From assembly GCA_013286235.1 (NCBI GenBank), contig JABDGE010000018.1, positions 1 through 51,588 on the forward strand: a stretch of 51,588 bases of DNA. Direction: 5' to 3'. This document shows, piece by piece, positions 26,732-35,295 of this stretch (position 1 is its first letter; every line of letters begins with the position of its first letter). Below the pieces are notes generated by a model that was not told where the DNA came from, made no database searches, and was given only the letters and a program-made list of their open reading frames with translations. The translations under genes were made by a program, and so were the position numbers. This DNA is from Bacteroidota bacterium (GTDB lineage Bacteria; Bacteroidota; Bacteroidia; Sphingobacteriales; Sphingobacteriaceae).

Positions 26732-26763
26732 ATCGGTGTAATCAGAAAATAATCGGTGTAATC
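26732..26763. repeat. Two copies of ATCGGTGTAATC, 20-base period, upstream of pdxA
   Basis: Exact copies at 26732-26743 and 26752-26763, the second ending nine bases before the pdxA ATG. Same family as near 8129-8160 and 32099-32174. Confidence 0.8.
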
Positions 26764-26772
26764 CTAATAAAA

Positions 26773-27840
26773 ATGAGTGAAAAATTAAAGATAGGTATAA
26801 GTATAGGCGATGTAAACGGGGTTGGGTTGGAGATAATTATCAAAACGCTTGCTGATGCCCGCATTTACGACTATTGCACCCCAATCGTGTATGGGCACAC
26901 TAAAGTTGCTTCGTTTTACAGGCGCACCATACACGTGGAAGACCTCACGTTTACTGTGATTGGTCATCCGTCAGAAGCTCTTGGTAAAAAAGACCATAAA
27001 AAGCCCAGCATGATCAATTGCTGGGAAGAGGACGTAAAAATTGAACCCGGTGTAATTAATCCGGCTGTAGGAAAATATTCATTCCTCTCACTCGAAAGAG
27101 CAACAGCCGACCTGGTAAACGGCGACATCGACGCACTTGTAACGGCCCCCATCAATAAAGATACCATACAAAACGAGCAATTTAACTTTCCCGGTCATAC
27201 CGAATATTTGCAGGAGCGGGATGGAGCTGCGGAATCACTGATGTTTTTGGTGAGCGATACGCTAAAAGTAGGCGTGGTTACCGGGCATATACCTTTGGTA
27301 AAAGTTGCAGAAAGCGTGACTGCGGAAAAAATAGTCGCGAAACTAAAGCTGATGGACAGTAGCCTGCGCAATGATTTTTGGGTACGTAAACCACGAATCG
27401 CTGTCTTAGGCTTAAATCCACACGCCGGCGATAATGGCTTGATTGGCGATGAAGAACAAAAAGTGATTACACCGGCGCTTGAGGAAGCCCGAAATAATAA
27501 CATACTCGCCTTCGGACCATACCCTGCAGATGGATTTTTTGCAAACGGCAGCTATCTGCAATTCGATGCCGTACTGGCCATGTACCACGACCAGGGCCTG
27601 ATCCCTTTTAAGCAGATCGCTTTTGAATCGGGCGTAAACTTTACGGCAGGGCTCAACTTCGTAAGAACTTCTCCCGACCATGGCACAGCCTATGATATCG
27701 CCGGAAAAAATAAAGCTTCGGAAGTATCTTTCCGCGAAGCCATGTTCACGGCGATGCACATTGTTAAGCACCGCCGCGAAACACTCGAACTGGAGGAAAA
27801 TCCTTTGACATTCGCCAAACTAAGCAGAGACCGGGACTAA
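26773..27840 (+). CDS. pdxA: 4-hydroxythreonine-4-phosphate dehydrogenase
   Basis: 355-residue NAD-dependent enzyme of pyridoxal phosphate synthesis. Signatures: ISIGDVNGVGLEIIIKTLAD at the N-terminus (the usual GDPAGIG is here GDVNGVG, as is common in Bacteroidota), FPGHTEYLQE, GVVTGHIPLVKVAE, LGLNPHAGDNGLIG and MYHDQGLIPFK, which bring the metal-binding histidines. ATG at 26773 starts the conserved MSEKLKIGISIGD; the frame open to 26719 runs through ATCGGTG repeats. A terminator-like hairpin follows at 27881-27913. Confidence 0.95.
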   Translation: MSEKLKIGISIGDVNGVGLEIIIKTLADARIYDYCTPIVYGHTKVASFYRRTIHVEDLTFTVIGHPSEALGKKDHKKPSMINCWEEDVKIEPGVINPAVGKYSFLSLERATADLVNGDIDALVTAPINKDTIQNEQFNFPGHTEYLQERDGAAESLMFLVSDTLKVGVVTGHIPLVKVAESVTAEKIVAKLKLMDSSLRNDFWVRKPRIAVLGLNPHAGDNGLIGDEEQKVITPALEEARNNNILAFGPYPADGFFANGSYLQFDAVLAMYHDQGLIPFKQIAFESGVNFTAGLNFVRTSPDHGTAYDIAGKNKASEVSFREAMFTAMHIVKHRRETLELEENPLTFAKLSRDRD

Positions 27841-27880
27841 GACGATCCAATGGCGACCTAATGTCCTTTAATTTTAGGTT

Positions 27881-27913
27881 GAAAGCCACAGGGCGTTTCC
27901 TTGCGGCTTTTTT
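27881..27913 (+). terminator. Rho-independent terminator-like hairpin after pdxA
   Basis: AAAGCC and AGG pair with CCT and GGCTTT across a short loop, followed by a T-run to 27913. It lies 41 bases after the pdxA stop. Confidence 0.6.
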
Positions 27914-28075
27914 AATAAGACCTTTTTTGGGACGGAAAAAACACTTGTACAAAATCCGGCGCGAAACTTTATGCCGGCCGAAACCAAACACCCAAAGATT
28001 ACGTAATTAACACAACGTTAATAATTTAGCGGAGCAGCATTTTTAGCCCCGCGGTATCTTTGAGGTAAGATTTCA

Positions 28076-28600
28076 ATGCAGATGTTCAACACTTTTCAGC
28101 CGGCCATTTCGAGAATTTCTAAGTTTACCGGGGAGTTATTTTCAAAAAAATCGATCAATAAGTTTATCAACGTAATGAATAACCCTGACCAAAGCGACGG
28201 GTTAAAGGCGCTTTCTGCAGGAGTTGGGATATTTGTCGGCATCATTCCTGTGTGGGGGCTGCAGACATTGGCCGCGATCTTTATCGCGATGACGTTCAGG
28301 CTCAACAAAGCGCTGGTGTTGCTGTTTTCGCAGGTAAGCCTGCCACCCTTATTACCCCTGGTTGTGCTGCTGAGTTATCGTTCCGGAAAAATATGGGTAA
28401 ATGACATCTCTTTAATTACTGCCAAAACAGAGGCTTCTGTAAACGCGGTCCGTTCGCATTTGCTTCAATACATTTACGGCAGCATCACGCTTGCCCTGGT
28501 TCTTTCCCTGGTAACAGGCCTGGCGACTTTTACAACACTAAAGTTGATCAAATTGGTAAAACAGGAAGTTTTGGCCCGAAGGTTGAAACGGGCGGTGTGA
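28076..28600 (+). CDS. DUF2062 membrane protein
   Basis: 174 residues with the DUF2062 pattern: LKALSAGVGIFVGIIPVWGLQTL in the first hydrophobic segment (Gly/Pro-rich, GxxPxxGxQ), LFSQVSLPPLLPLVVLLSYR in the second and a third near residues 135-158. Two-gap-type small inner-membrane protein of unknown function. Initiation at 28076 or two codons later (28082) is equally possible. Confidence 0.85.
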   Translation: MQMFNTFQPAISRISKFTGELFSKKSINKFINVMNNPDQSDGLKALSAGVGIFVGIIPVWGLQTLAAIFIAMTFRLNKALVLLFSQVSLPPLLPLVVLLSYRSGKIWVNDISLITAKTEASVNAVRSHLLQYIYGSITLALVLSLVTGLATFTTLKLIKLVKQEVLARRLKRAV

Positions 28601-28630
28601 ACAGGAAAATCCCGGGTACAATTCCATTAA

Positions 28631-28665
28631 CTTTTCATGGAATATCGGATTTCCGACATGAAAAG
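28631..28665. other. Stem-loop between the DUF2062 and DUF177 genes
   Basis: CTTTTCATG (28631-28639) pairs with CATGAAAAG (28657-28665) and an inner TCGG/CCGA pair can stack in the loop. There is no T-run after it, so a terminator role is uncertain; it lies just ahead of the DUF177 promoter box. Confidence 0.5.
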
Positions 28666-28726
28666 CAGTAGCTTTCCCGCCATTTTCCCATTTTAAAAAA
28701 CACTTTCCACATTTAATATTAATCCG

Positions 28727-28734
28727 TACATTTG
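28727..28734 (+). promoter_or_regulatory. Perfect -7 box TACATTTG upstream of the DUF177 gene
   Basis: Exact TAnnTTTG element of Bacteroidetes promoters, with TTC 19 bases upstream as a weak -33. It should drive the DUF177-rpmF-plsX-fabH set, and it rules out a translation start at 28732. Confidence 0.55.
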
Positions 28735-28752
28735 CGGGCTAATTGTTGCTCA

Positions 28753-29274
28753 TTGAAATCGCTAAGGATATATTCAATCCCTTTTACCGGTCTCAAGCTG
28801 GGTAAGCACCAGTTTGAATTCGACGTTAACGACTCGTTTTTCGATGAATTTGAATATTCGCTCGTAAAAAGGGCCGATCTGAAATGCAAGGTGGAGCTGG
28901 AAAAGCAGGAGACAATGCTGATCCTGAGTTTTCACATAAACGGCGTGATATTCGCCAACTGCGACCGGTGCCTGGCCCCGTACCCGCAGCATGTTGATGT
29001 GCGCGAGCAGCAGATAGCCAAGTTCAGCGATGAGGACACCGGCGACGACGAGGAGATCATCATCCTGACTAAAAATGATCACGAGATCGATATCTCGGGG
29101 TTGATTTACGAGTATATAAACGTTGCATTGCCGCTGATAACGGTTTGTGTTGACGAAGGAAGAACGCCCTGGTGCGATAGAACAATGCTGGAAAGCTTAA
29201 GTAAGCTTTCGGTGAATAACGGACAAGACGAGCAAACCGACCCGAGGTGGGAAGTGCTCAAAAAGATTAAATAA
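28753..29274 (+). CDS. DUF177 (YceD) protein, 23S rRNA-associated family
   Basis: 173 residues of the YceD/DUF177 family, which regularly precedes rpmF and is linked to large-subunit rRNA accumulation. Conserved cysteines of the C-terminal zinc-like region are present: FANCDRCLAPYPQHV and the later VCVDEGRTPWCDR. The start is TTG 28753 (KSLRIYSIPFTGLKLGKHQF), because the family consensus begins there and the frame upstream enters the promoter box. Followed 18 bases later by rpmF. Confidence 0.88.
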   Translation: MKSLRIYSIPFTGLKLGKHQFEFDVNDSFFDEFEYSLVKRADLKCKVELEKQETMLILSFHINGVIFANCDRCLAPYPQHVDVREQQIAKFSDEDTGDDEEIIILTKNDHEIDISGLIYEYINVALPLITVCVDEGRTPWCDRTMLESLSKLSVNNGQDEQTDPRWEVLKKIK

Positions 29275-29292
29275 TTATAAAAAAACAGGATC

Positions 29293-29484
29293 ATGCCACA
29301 TCCAAAACGCAAAATATCCAAATCAAGAAGGGATAAGCGCAGAACACACGATAAGGCCGTTGTGCCAACACTTACTACCTGCAAAACTACAGGCGCGGTA
29401 CACCTGCCGCACAGGGCTTATGTCGTTGACGGTAACACTTACTACAACGGAAAACTACTGATAGAGAAAGCAGCAGTAGCGTAA
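29293..29484 (+). CDS. rpmF: 50S ribosomal protein L32
   Basis: 63 residues, standard length, MPHPKRKISKSRRDKRRTHD is the conserved basic N-terminus. Of the L32 zinc cysteines only one is left (TTCKTTGAVHLPHRA), so this is the zinc-independent form. Sits between the DUF177 gene and plsX, the conserved arrangement linking ribosome and lipid synthesis. Confidence 0.96.
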   Translation: MPHPKRKISKSRRDKRRTHDKAVVPTLTTCKTTGAVHLPHRAYVVDGNTYYNGKLLIEKAAVA

Positions 29485-29493
29485 TTTTCTGGA

Positions 29494-30432
29494 ATGAAGA
29501 TTGGCTTAGATATTATGGGCGGCGATTTTGCTCCGCAGGCGACAGTCTTAGGGGCCATTGCTGCGTACGAATCGCTAAAGCCCGACCAGAAGCTGGTGCT
29601 CATCGGCGACAGAGATGTGGCCGAGGCAATCCTCCGAGAGCATAATGTGAGTCCTGATCATTTTGAGTTTGTACACACAACTGAAATGATCGGCATGGGC
29701 GAACATCCCACCAAAGCCTTCGTTCAAAAACCCAACTCAAGTATTTCGCTGGGATTTAAGATGCTTAAGGAAGGGGCTATCGATGCCCTGTCTTCGGCAG
29801 GCAACAGCGGCGCTATGCTGGTTGGTGCTATGTTCACCGTAAAAACCATTCCCGGTGTGTTGCGGCCTGCCATCACCAGCATCATCCCCCAATCAAAATT
29901 AACTTTAGGTATTTTGGTGGATGCCGGGGCGAATGCTGACTGTAAGCCAGAGTTTTTGCTTCAATTCGGTATTTTAGGAAGCCTTTTTGCGCAGCATGTT
30001 TACCATGTGGACAATCCAAGGGTTGCCCTGATGAACATCGGCGAAGAGGAAGAGAAAGGTAACATACTTTGCCTGGCCGCCTATCCCTTGTTAAAGGCAA
30101 GCAAGCTCATCAATTTTGTAGGCAACGTTGAAGGCCGCAATGCGTTCAATGATTTCGCCGAGGTTGTGGTAACCGATGGCTTTACAGGCAACGTAATTTT
30201 GAAGCTTGCCGAATCTTTTTACGAGATTGCTGTAAAAAGGAATATAAGGGACGATTTTTTTGACCTGTTTAATTACGAACAATACGGGGGAAGCCCAATA
30301 CTGGGCATAAATGCGCCGGTTCTTGTGGGGCACGGTATTTCCACCCCCGAAGCCATAAAAAACATGGTGCTGCTATCCAGGGATATCGTCGAAAGCGGCC
30401 TGGTGGAAAAAATTAAACAGGCTTTTCAGTAA
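29494..30432 (+). CDS. plsX: Phosphate acyltransferase
   Basis: 312-residue PlsX that makes acyl-phosphate from acyl-ACP for phospholipid synthesis. Marks: [46 protein letters not shown] and [17 protein letters not shown]. Starts nine bases after the rpmF stop and ends seven bases before fabH, clearly one transcription unit. Confidence 0.96.
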   Translation: MKIGLDIMGGDFAPQATVLGAIAAYESLKPDQKLVLIGDRDVAEAILREHNVSPDHFEFVHTTEMIGMGEHPTKAFVQKPNSSISLGFKMLKEGAIDALSSAGNSGAMLVGAMFTVKTIPGVLRPAITSIIPQSKLTLGILVDAGANADCKPEFLLQFGILGSLFAQHVYHVDNPRVALMNIGEEEEKGNILCLAAYPLLKASKLINFVGNVEGRNAFNDFAEVVVTDGFTGNVILKLAESFYEIAVKRNIRDDFFDLFNYEQYGGSPILGINAPVLVGHGISTPEAIKNMVLLSRDIVESGLVEKIKQAFQ

Positions 30433-30439
30433 AAGAGAA

Positions 30440-31429
30440 ATGAGTAAAATTCATGCTGCTGTTACAGCCGTTCACGGTTATGTACCCGATTATGTGCTAA
30501 CCAACCATGAGCTGGAAACAATGGTAGATACCAACGATGAGTGGATCACATCGCGCACCGGCATCAAAGAGCGGCGGATATTAAAAGGTGAAGGCCTTGG
30601 AACATCTGACATGGCCGTGCCGGCGGTAAATGCTTTGCTGGCAAAACGCGGCATTAGCGCCGAAGAGATCGATCTGATCATATTTTGCACCACCACCCCC
30701 GATTTTGTTTTCCCGGCTACGGCCAATATTCTTGCCGATAAGATAGGCGCTAAAAACGCCTGGGGCTACGATTTGCAGGCCGCCTGTTCGGGCTTCCTGT
30801 TTGGCCTGGCAACGGGTTCGCAGTTTATCGAAAGCGGCAAACATAAAAAGGTACTGGTAGTTGGCGCTGATAAAATGTCGTCGATTATGAATTTTGAGGA
30901 CCGTGCCACCTGCATAATTTTTGGAGACGGCGGCGGGGCTGTGTTACTTGAGCCAAACGACGAAGGCAACGGGGTTATCGATTCCATTCTCCGAAGCGAT
31001 GGCTCCGGGGCAGCTTACCTGCACCAGAAGGCAGGAGGGTCTGTAAAGCCGGCTTCGCACGAAACGGTTGATGCACGCGAGCATTTCGCCTACCAGGAAG
31101 GCCAGGCAGTATTTAAATTTGCCGTAACAAATATGGCCGAAGTGGCCGCCGAAATTATGGACCGGAATAACCTTGTTGCGGACGACGTGGCATGGCTGGT
31201 GCCTCACCAGGCCAACAAACGCATCATCGATGCTACCGCCAACCGTACCGGCATTAGTGCCGATAAAGTGATCATCAACATTGAGCGTTACGGCAATACC
31301 ACAAACGGCACCATTCCGCTGTGTTTATGGGAATGGGAAGACAAATTCAAAAAAGGCGATAGTCTGGTGCTGGCTGCCTTTGGCGGAGGCTTTACATGGG
31401 GGTCAATTTATTTGAAGTGGGCTTATTGA
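30440..31429 (+). CDS. fabH: 3-oxoacyl-[acyl-carrier-protein] synthase III
   Basis: 329-residue condensing enzyme that starts fatty-acid synthesis from acyl-CoA and malonyl-ACP. Catalytic Cys in [16 protein letters not shown], His in [13 protein letters not shown] and Asn in [15 protein letters not shown]-terminal [17 protein letters not shown]. Normal length. Follows plsX by seven bases. Confidence 0.96.
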   Translation: MSKIHAAVTAVHGYVPDYVLTNHELETMVDTNDEWITSRTGIKERRILKGEGLGTSDMAVPAVNALLAKRGISAEEIDLIIFCTTTPDFVFPATANILADKIGAKNAWGYDLQAACSGFLFGLATGSQFIESGKHKKVLVVGADKMSSIMNFEDRATCIIFGDGGGAVLLEPNDEGNGVIDSILRSDGSGAAYLHQKAGGSVKPASHETVDAREHFAYQEGQAVFKFAVTNMAEVAAEIMDRNNLVADDVAWLVPHQANKRIIDATANRTGISADKVIINIERYGNTTNGTIPLCLWEWEDKFKKGDSLVLAAFGGGFTWGSIYLKWAY

Positions 31430-31559
31430 TTTGGGGGCGAAGGGTAAACGGCCCTATTAACCAATTAAATTGCCAATTTTATATTTGAGTAACACTTTAT
31501 TTTACGAGTTTTGTTTTTAGTTGAGATTGCCGATCATAAATACATCTGCATATCAACAT

Positions 31560-31573
31560 CCCGCACGCGCGGG
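31560..31573. other. Short GC-rich hairpin in the fabH/accB gap
   Basis: CCCGC-acgc-GCGGG, with AT-rich flanks and GCAGAT-like words just upstream. No T-run follows. It may separate the fabH and accB transcripts. Confidence 0.35.
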
Positions 31574-31625
31574 ACACATTTGCACATTAATATAGTACCT
31601 TTATCAAAAACCAATAAAACCGGGC

Positions 31626-32096
31626 ATGGATATTAAACAAATTCAGGATCTTATTCGCTTCGTAGCCAAATCGGGCGTAAACGAGGTTTCAATAGAACAG
31701 AATGATTTTAAGATCACCATCAAAACAACCCAGGCGCCAACGGTAGTTCATGCTACATTGCCCGAATATCAACCCGCTCCGGCAGCACCTGCCGCTCCCG
31801 CCGCACCGGCCCCGACGCCGGTCGCTCCTGCCGAGCCGGTTGCCGATACCACCCACTATATAACGGTCAGATCGCCGATGATCGGTACATTCTACCGCAC
31901 AGCCGGTCCCGACAAGCCGATCTTTGTAAATGTAGGTGATGAAATAAAACCCGGAAAGGTGCTTTGCATTATTGAAGCCATGAAACTCTTCAATGAAATT
32001 GAATCCGAAGTTTCGGGCCGTATTGTAAGAGTGCTTGCTGATAACGCCTCGCCCGTTGAATACGACCAACCCTTATTTTTGGTTGAACCTATTTAG
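31626..32096 (+). CDS. accB: Acetyl-CoA carboxylase biotin carboxyl carrier protein
   Basis: 156 residues: N-terminal region ([20 protein letters not shown]), a flexible Ala/Pro linker at about residues 50-75 and the biotinyl domain with [12 protein letters not shown], in which the Lys is the biotinylated residue. It carries carboxyl-biotin between AccC and AccAD. Followed by accC after a 91-base gap holding a large inverted repeat. Confidence 0.96.
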   Translation: MDIKQIQDLIRFVAKSGVNEVSIEQNDFKITIKTTQAPTVVHATLPEYQPAPAAPAAPAAPAPTPVAPAEPVADTTHYITVRSPMIGTFYRTAGPDKPIFVNVGDEIKPGKVLCIIEAMKLFNEIESEVSGRIVRVLADNASPVEYDQPLFLVEPI

Positions 32097-32098
32097 AT

Positions 32099-32174
32099 GA
32101 TTTCACCGATTAGCTGTGATTTCACCGATTAAGGAGAAAAAAATCGGTGCAATCATGATAAAATCGGTGTAATC
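32099..32174. repeat. Inverted pair of 20-base-period repeats between accB and accC
   Basis: GATTTCACCGAT at 32099-32110 and 32118-32129, then the complementary ATCGGTGCAATC at 32143-32154 and ATCGGTGTAATC at 32163-32174. The two halves can fold into a long stem whose end is 13 bases before the accC ATG. Confidence 0.8.
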
Positions 32175-32187
32175 CAAAAACAAAACC

Positions 32188-33528
32188 ATGTTTAAGAAAA
32201 TATTAATAGCCAACCGTGGCGAAATAGCCCTTCGCATCATACGCACCTGTAAAGAGATGGGTATAAAAACGGTTGCCGTTTATTCCACCGCCGATCGCGA
32301 TAGCCTGCACGTCCGGTTTGCCGACGAAGCAGTTTGCATCGGCCCGCCGCCAAGCCGCGACTCCTACTTAAATATCCCCAACATTATTTCTGCTGCCGAA
32401 TTAACCAATGCGGATGCGATTCACCCCGGCTATGGTTTCCTGTCCGAGAACGCAAAATTTTCGGCCATTTGTGCCGAGTACGGTATCAAATTCATCGGCG
32501 CTACCGCAGCGCAGATCAGTGCAATGGGCGATAAGGCCTCCGCTAAAGAAACCATGAAAAAGGCAGGCGTGCCAACTATTCCAGGTTCCGAAGGCTTGCT
32601 TTCAAGTGTAAAAGAAGGTATCGAAATTGCCAAAAAGATTGGCTATCCCGTTATATTAAAGGCAACAGCAGGCGGCGGCGGCCGCGGTATGCGCATTGTT
32701 TGGAAAGATGCAGAGTTCGAAAACGCCTGGGATTCGGCACGTACAGAATCAGGCGCCGCCTTCGGTAACGACGGCATGTACCTGGAGAAATATGTAGAAG
32801 ATCCCCGCCATATTGAGATACAAGTGGTGGGCGACCAGTTTGGCAAGGTATGTCACCTTTCCGAACGCGATTGTTCCATCCAGCGCCGCCACCAAAAACT
32901 TGTTGAAGAGTCGCCTTCCCCATTCATGACGGAGAAACTTCGTAAAAAAATGGGCGAGGCTGCCATTAAAGGAGCCAAAGCCGTTAAATATGAAGGCGCC
33001 GGAACAGTGGAGTTTTTGGTTGACAAGGATCGCAACTTTTATTTTATGGAGATGAACACCCGCATACAGGTTGAACATCCCGTAACGGAAGAAGTGATCA
33101 ATTTCGACCTGATCAAGGAACAAATAAAAGTTGCGGCAGGTATTCCAATTTCCGGCAAGAATTACGAACCGATGATGCATGCCATCGAATGCCGCATCAA
33201 CGCCGAAGACCCCTTCAACGGGTTCAGGCCTTCTCCGGGTAAGATCACCAATTTCCACTCGCCCGGCGGGCACGGTGTACGCATTGATACCCATGTTTAC
33301 ACCGGTTATGTGATTCCGCCAAATTACGACTCCATGATCGCCAAAGTGATTTGCGTGGCGCAAACCCGCGACGAAGCTTTAAGCACAATGGAACGCGCAT
33401 TGAGCGAGTTTGTGATCGAGGGCGTAAAAACTACCATACCTTTTCACCTTAAATTATTGCAGGATCCTAACTTCCGCGCCGGTAATTTCACCACCAAGTT
33501 TATGGAAACCTTCGAATATGGCGAATAA
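32188..33528 (+). CDS. accC: Acetyl-CoA carboxylase biotin carboxylase subunit
   Basis: 446-residue ATP-grasp enzyme carboxylating biotin on AccB. Marks: [20 protein letters not shown], the glycine-rich ATP loop [13 protein letters not shown], the catalytic [14 protein letters not shown] (about residues 288-301) and RINAEDP. Length is typical. Part of the lipid-synthesis block from 28.75 kb. Confidence 0.97.
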   Translation: MFKKILIANRGEIALRIIRTCKEMGIKTVAVYSTADRDSLHVRFADEAVCIGPPPSRDSYLNIPNIISAAELTNADAIHPGYGFLSENAKFSAICAEYGIKFIGATAAQISAMGDKASAKETMKKAGVPTIPGSEGLLSSVKEGIEIAKKIGYPVILKATAGGGGRGMRIVWKDAEFENAWDSARTESGAAFGNDGMYLEKYVEDPRHIEIQVVGDQFGKVCHLSERDCSIQRRHQKLVEESPSPFMTEKLRKKMGEAAIKGAKAVKYEGAGTVEFLVDKDRNFYFMEMNTRIQVEHPVTEEVINFDLIKEQIKVAAGIPISGKNYEPMMHAIECRINAEDPFNGFRPSPGKITNFHSPGGHGVRIDTHVYTGYVIPPNYDSMIAKVICVAQTRDEALSTMERALSEFVIEGVKTTIPFHLKLLQDPNFRAGNFTTKFMETFEYGE

Positions 33529-33559
33529 GCAAATTTTTTTGTAACAAAACTCGTATATA

Positions 33560-33586
33560 GCACCGCCGGGCATTAAAGCCCGGTGC
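33560..33586. other. Stem-loop between accC and tatC
   Basis: GCACC-g-CCGGGC pairs with GCCCGG-TGC around an attaaa loop, 32 bases after the accC stop. It is followed by actt and then an A-run, so it could end accC transcription weakly or structure the tatC leader. Confidence 0.5.
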
Positions 33587-33600
33587 ACTTATTAAAAAAA

Positions 33601-34488
33601 ATGGCCACCTGGGGAAGCAAGTTTATCAGTACGATAAAGGAAAAAGGCAAGAGCATGCAGGGCGAAATGTCGTTTTTTGAGCATTTGGAAGCTTTGCGCT
33701 GGCATATTATCAGGGCCGCCATTGCGGTGTTGGTATTTGCCATAGCTGCATTTGCGCTATATGACCGGATATTTGATAGCATCATAATGGCGCCGGTGCA
33801 TAATAACTTTTGGACGTACCGGGTAATGTGCAATATGGGGCATTGGCTTCATAGCGTAAATTCATTTTTCGATGCCGGAAGTTTTTGCGTTAAAGATTTC
33901 AATTTTAAATTGATGAATACGGAAATGGCCGGTCAGTTCAACCTGCAATTGAACTCCTCCCTGATGATCGGCCTCATTTTAGGGATTCCGTATTTGCTGT
34001 TTGAATTATGGCGTTTTATCCGCCCCGCACTCCACGAAAAAGAGCGGAAGGCCGCCAGCGGTTTTGTTTTCTATGCTTCTTGTCTGTTCTTCCTGGGAGT
34101 TTTATTTGGCTACTATGTCGTAACGCCGTTATCCGTAAGGTTCTTCGCAACCTATACGGTTAGCGACACTATAACCAATATGTTCAGCATTGACAGCTAC
34201 ATGTCGGCAGTAACCACGCTTACGCTTGTTGCCGGGATTGTTTTCCAGCTGCCGATAGTGGTTTATATCCTGTCGAGCCTCGGTATATTGACGCCGCAAT
34301 TTATGCGCCGCACCCGCAGGTATGCTACTGTCATCATTTTGGTGCTGGCAGCCATTATTACCCCCTCGCCCGATGCGTTGACGATGCTGATCGTGGCCAT
34401 GCCATTGTTCCTGTTATATGAATTCAGTATAGTAGTATCCGGGTTTGTTCAGCGGAGAAAATTGAAGCGTGAAGCGGCGGAAGCTTAA
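33601..34488 (+). CDS. tatC: Twin-arginine translocase subunit TatC
   Basis: 295-residue integral membrane receptor for Tat substrates with about six membrane segments. FFEHLEALRWHIIRA is the conserved N-terminal motif (SFxxHLxELRxR-like), later GIPYLLFELWRFIRPALHEKER holds the conserved Phe/Glu region. The long first periplasmic loop (about residues 70-120) is typical of Bacteroidota. ATG at 33601 is preferred to a GTG six codons upstream that lies in the stem-loop. A Tat substrate, the 2Fe-2S subunit at 1838-2482, is in the same window. Confidence 0.95.
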   Translation: MATWGSKFISTIKEKGKSMQGEMSFFEHLEALRWHIIRAAIAVLVFAIAAFALYDRIFDSIIMAPVHNNFWTYRVMCNMGHWLHSVNSFFDAGSFCVKDFNFKLMNTEMAGQFNLQLNSSLMIGLILGIPYLLFELWRFIRPALHEKERKAASGFVFYASCLFFLGVLFGYYVVTPLSVRFFATYTVSDTITNMFSIDSYMSAVTTLTLVAGIVFQLPIVVYILSSLGILTPQFMRRTRRYATVIILVLAAIITPSPDALTMLIVAMPLFLLYEFSIVVSGFVQRRKLKREAAEA

Positions 34489-34748
34489 CCGATGCGCGGA
34501 TATGCGGATGTGCAGATGAGGGGAAAATGTGCGGATATGTAGACATGCAAATCAATATCGTTTAGTTAAGCAATATACATGAGTAAAGGAAATAGCTTAT
34601 CCATTTGAGCTTGCAGCTAAAGTCCCTCTCCCCCGCTGAGGGATTTAGGGTGAGGCGTGAATAATGTCCTTAACAGCCGACATTGATCTGCAAATATGCA
34701 GGTGTACAGATTAAAAAGTGTGCCGTTGACTAGAAATCAAATTTTAAC
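34489..34748. repeat. Spacer with GCGGATAT 8-base words and a dispersed CCCTCTC...TTTAGGGTGAGG element
   Basis: At about 34490-34550 the words gcggatat, gcggatgt, gcagatga and relatives follow in 8-base steps. At 34619-34657 lies a sequence of the form aagtccctctc, a GC-rich core, gagggatttagggtgagg, a form I recall as common between genes of this phylum. Further words at 34690-34710. No gene seen. Confidence 0.6.
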
Positions 34749-35183
34749 ATGAAACAAGGACTAAAAATAGCGATCGGCTGCGATCATGCGGGATTTGAGT
34801 TTAAGCTTGAGACCATCGATGCATTAACCGGCAATGAGATCAACGACTTCGGCACTTATTCATCCGATTCATGCGACTATCCTGATTTTGCACACCCGGT
34901 TGCTTTAGCTGTGGAAAGCGGGGTATGCGATTTTGGCATTTTGATCTGCGGCAGCGGCAACGGGGTAGCCATCACCGCCAATAAACACCAGGGTATACGC
35001 GCAGCCATCTGCTGGAACGAAGAACTGGCCGAACGCGCCCGCAGCCATAATAACGCAAATATTTTATGTTTGCCTTCGCGCCATATCCCGATCGGCCTGG
35101 CAAAAAAAATAACAGAAATATTCTTTGCTACAGCGTTTGAAGGTGGCCGTCATGCTAACCGGGTGGATAAGATCGCTTGTTAG
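34749..35183 (+). CDS. rpiB: Ribose-5-phosphate isomerase B
   Basis: 144-residue RpiB/LacAB-family isomerase interconverting ribulose- and ribose-5-phosphate. Motifs: AIGCDHAGFEFKLET, SCDYPDFAHPVA, LICGSGNGVAITANKHQGIRA (catalytic Cys and phosphate loop) and HNNANILCLPSRHIPI. Length is standard. Confidence 0.95.
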   Translation: MKQGLKIAIGCDHAGFEFKLETIDALTGNEINDFGTYSSDSCDYPDFAHPVALAVESGVCDFGILICGSGNGVAITANKHQGIRAAICWNEELAERARSHNNANILCLPSRHIPIGLAKKITEIFFATAFEGGRHANRVDKIAC

Positions 35184-35295
35184 TCTTCTAAATTGGCAAA
35201 GCAAAAAATAAAAAGTAGCTTAGGGCCTGATGTTGTAAATTGCAGCGTTTAACGGTGACCGACAACACGGTACATCAACCGAAAAAAGCAAACGA

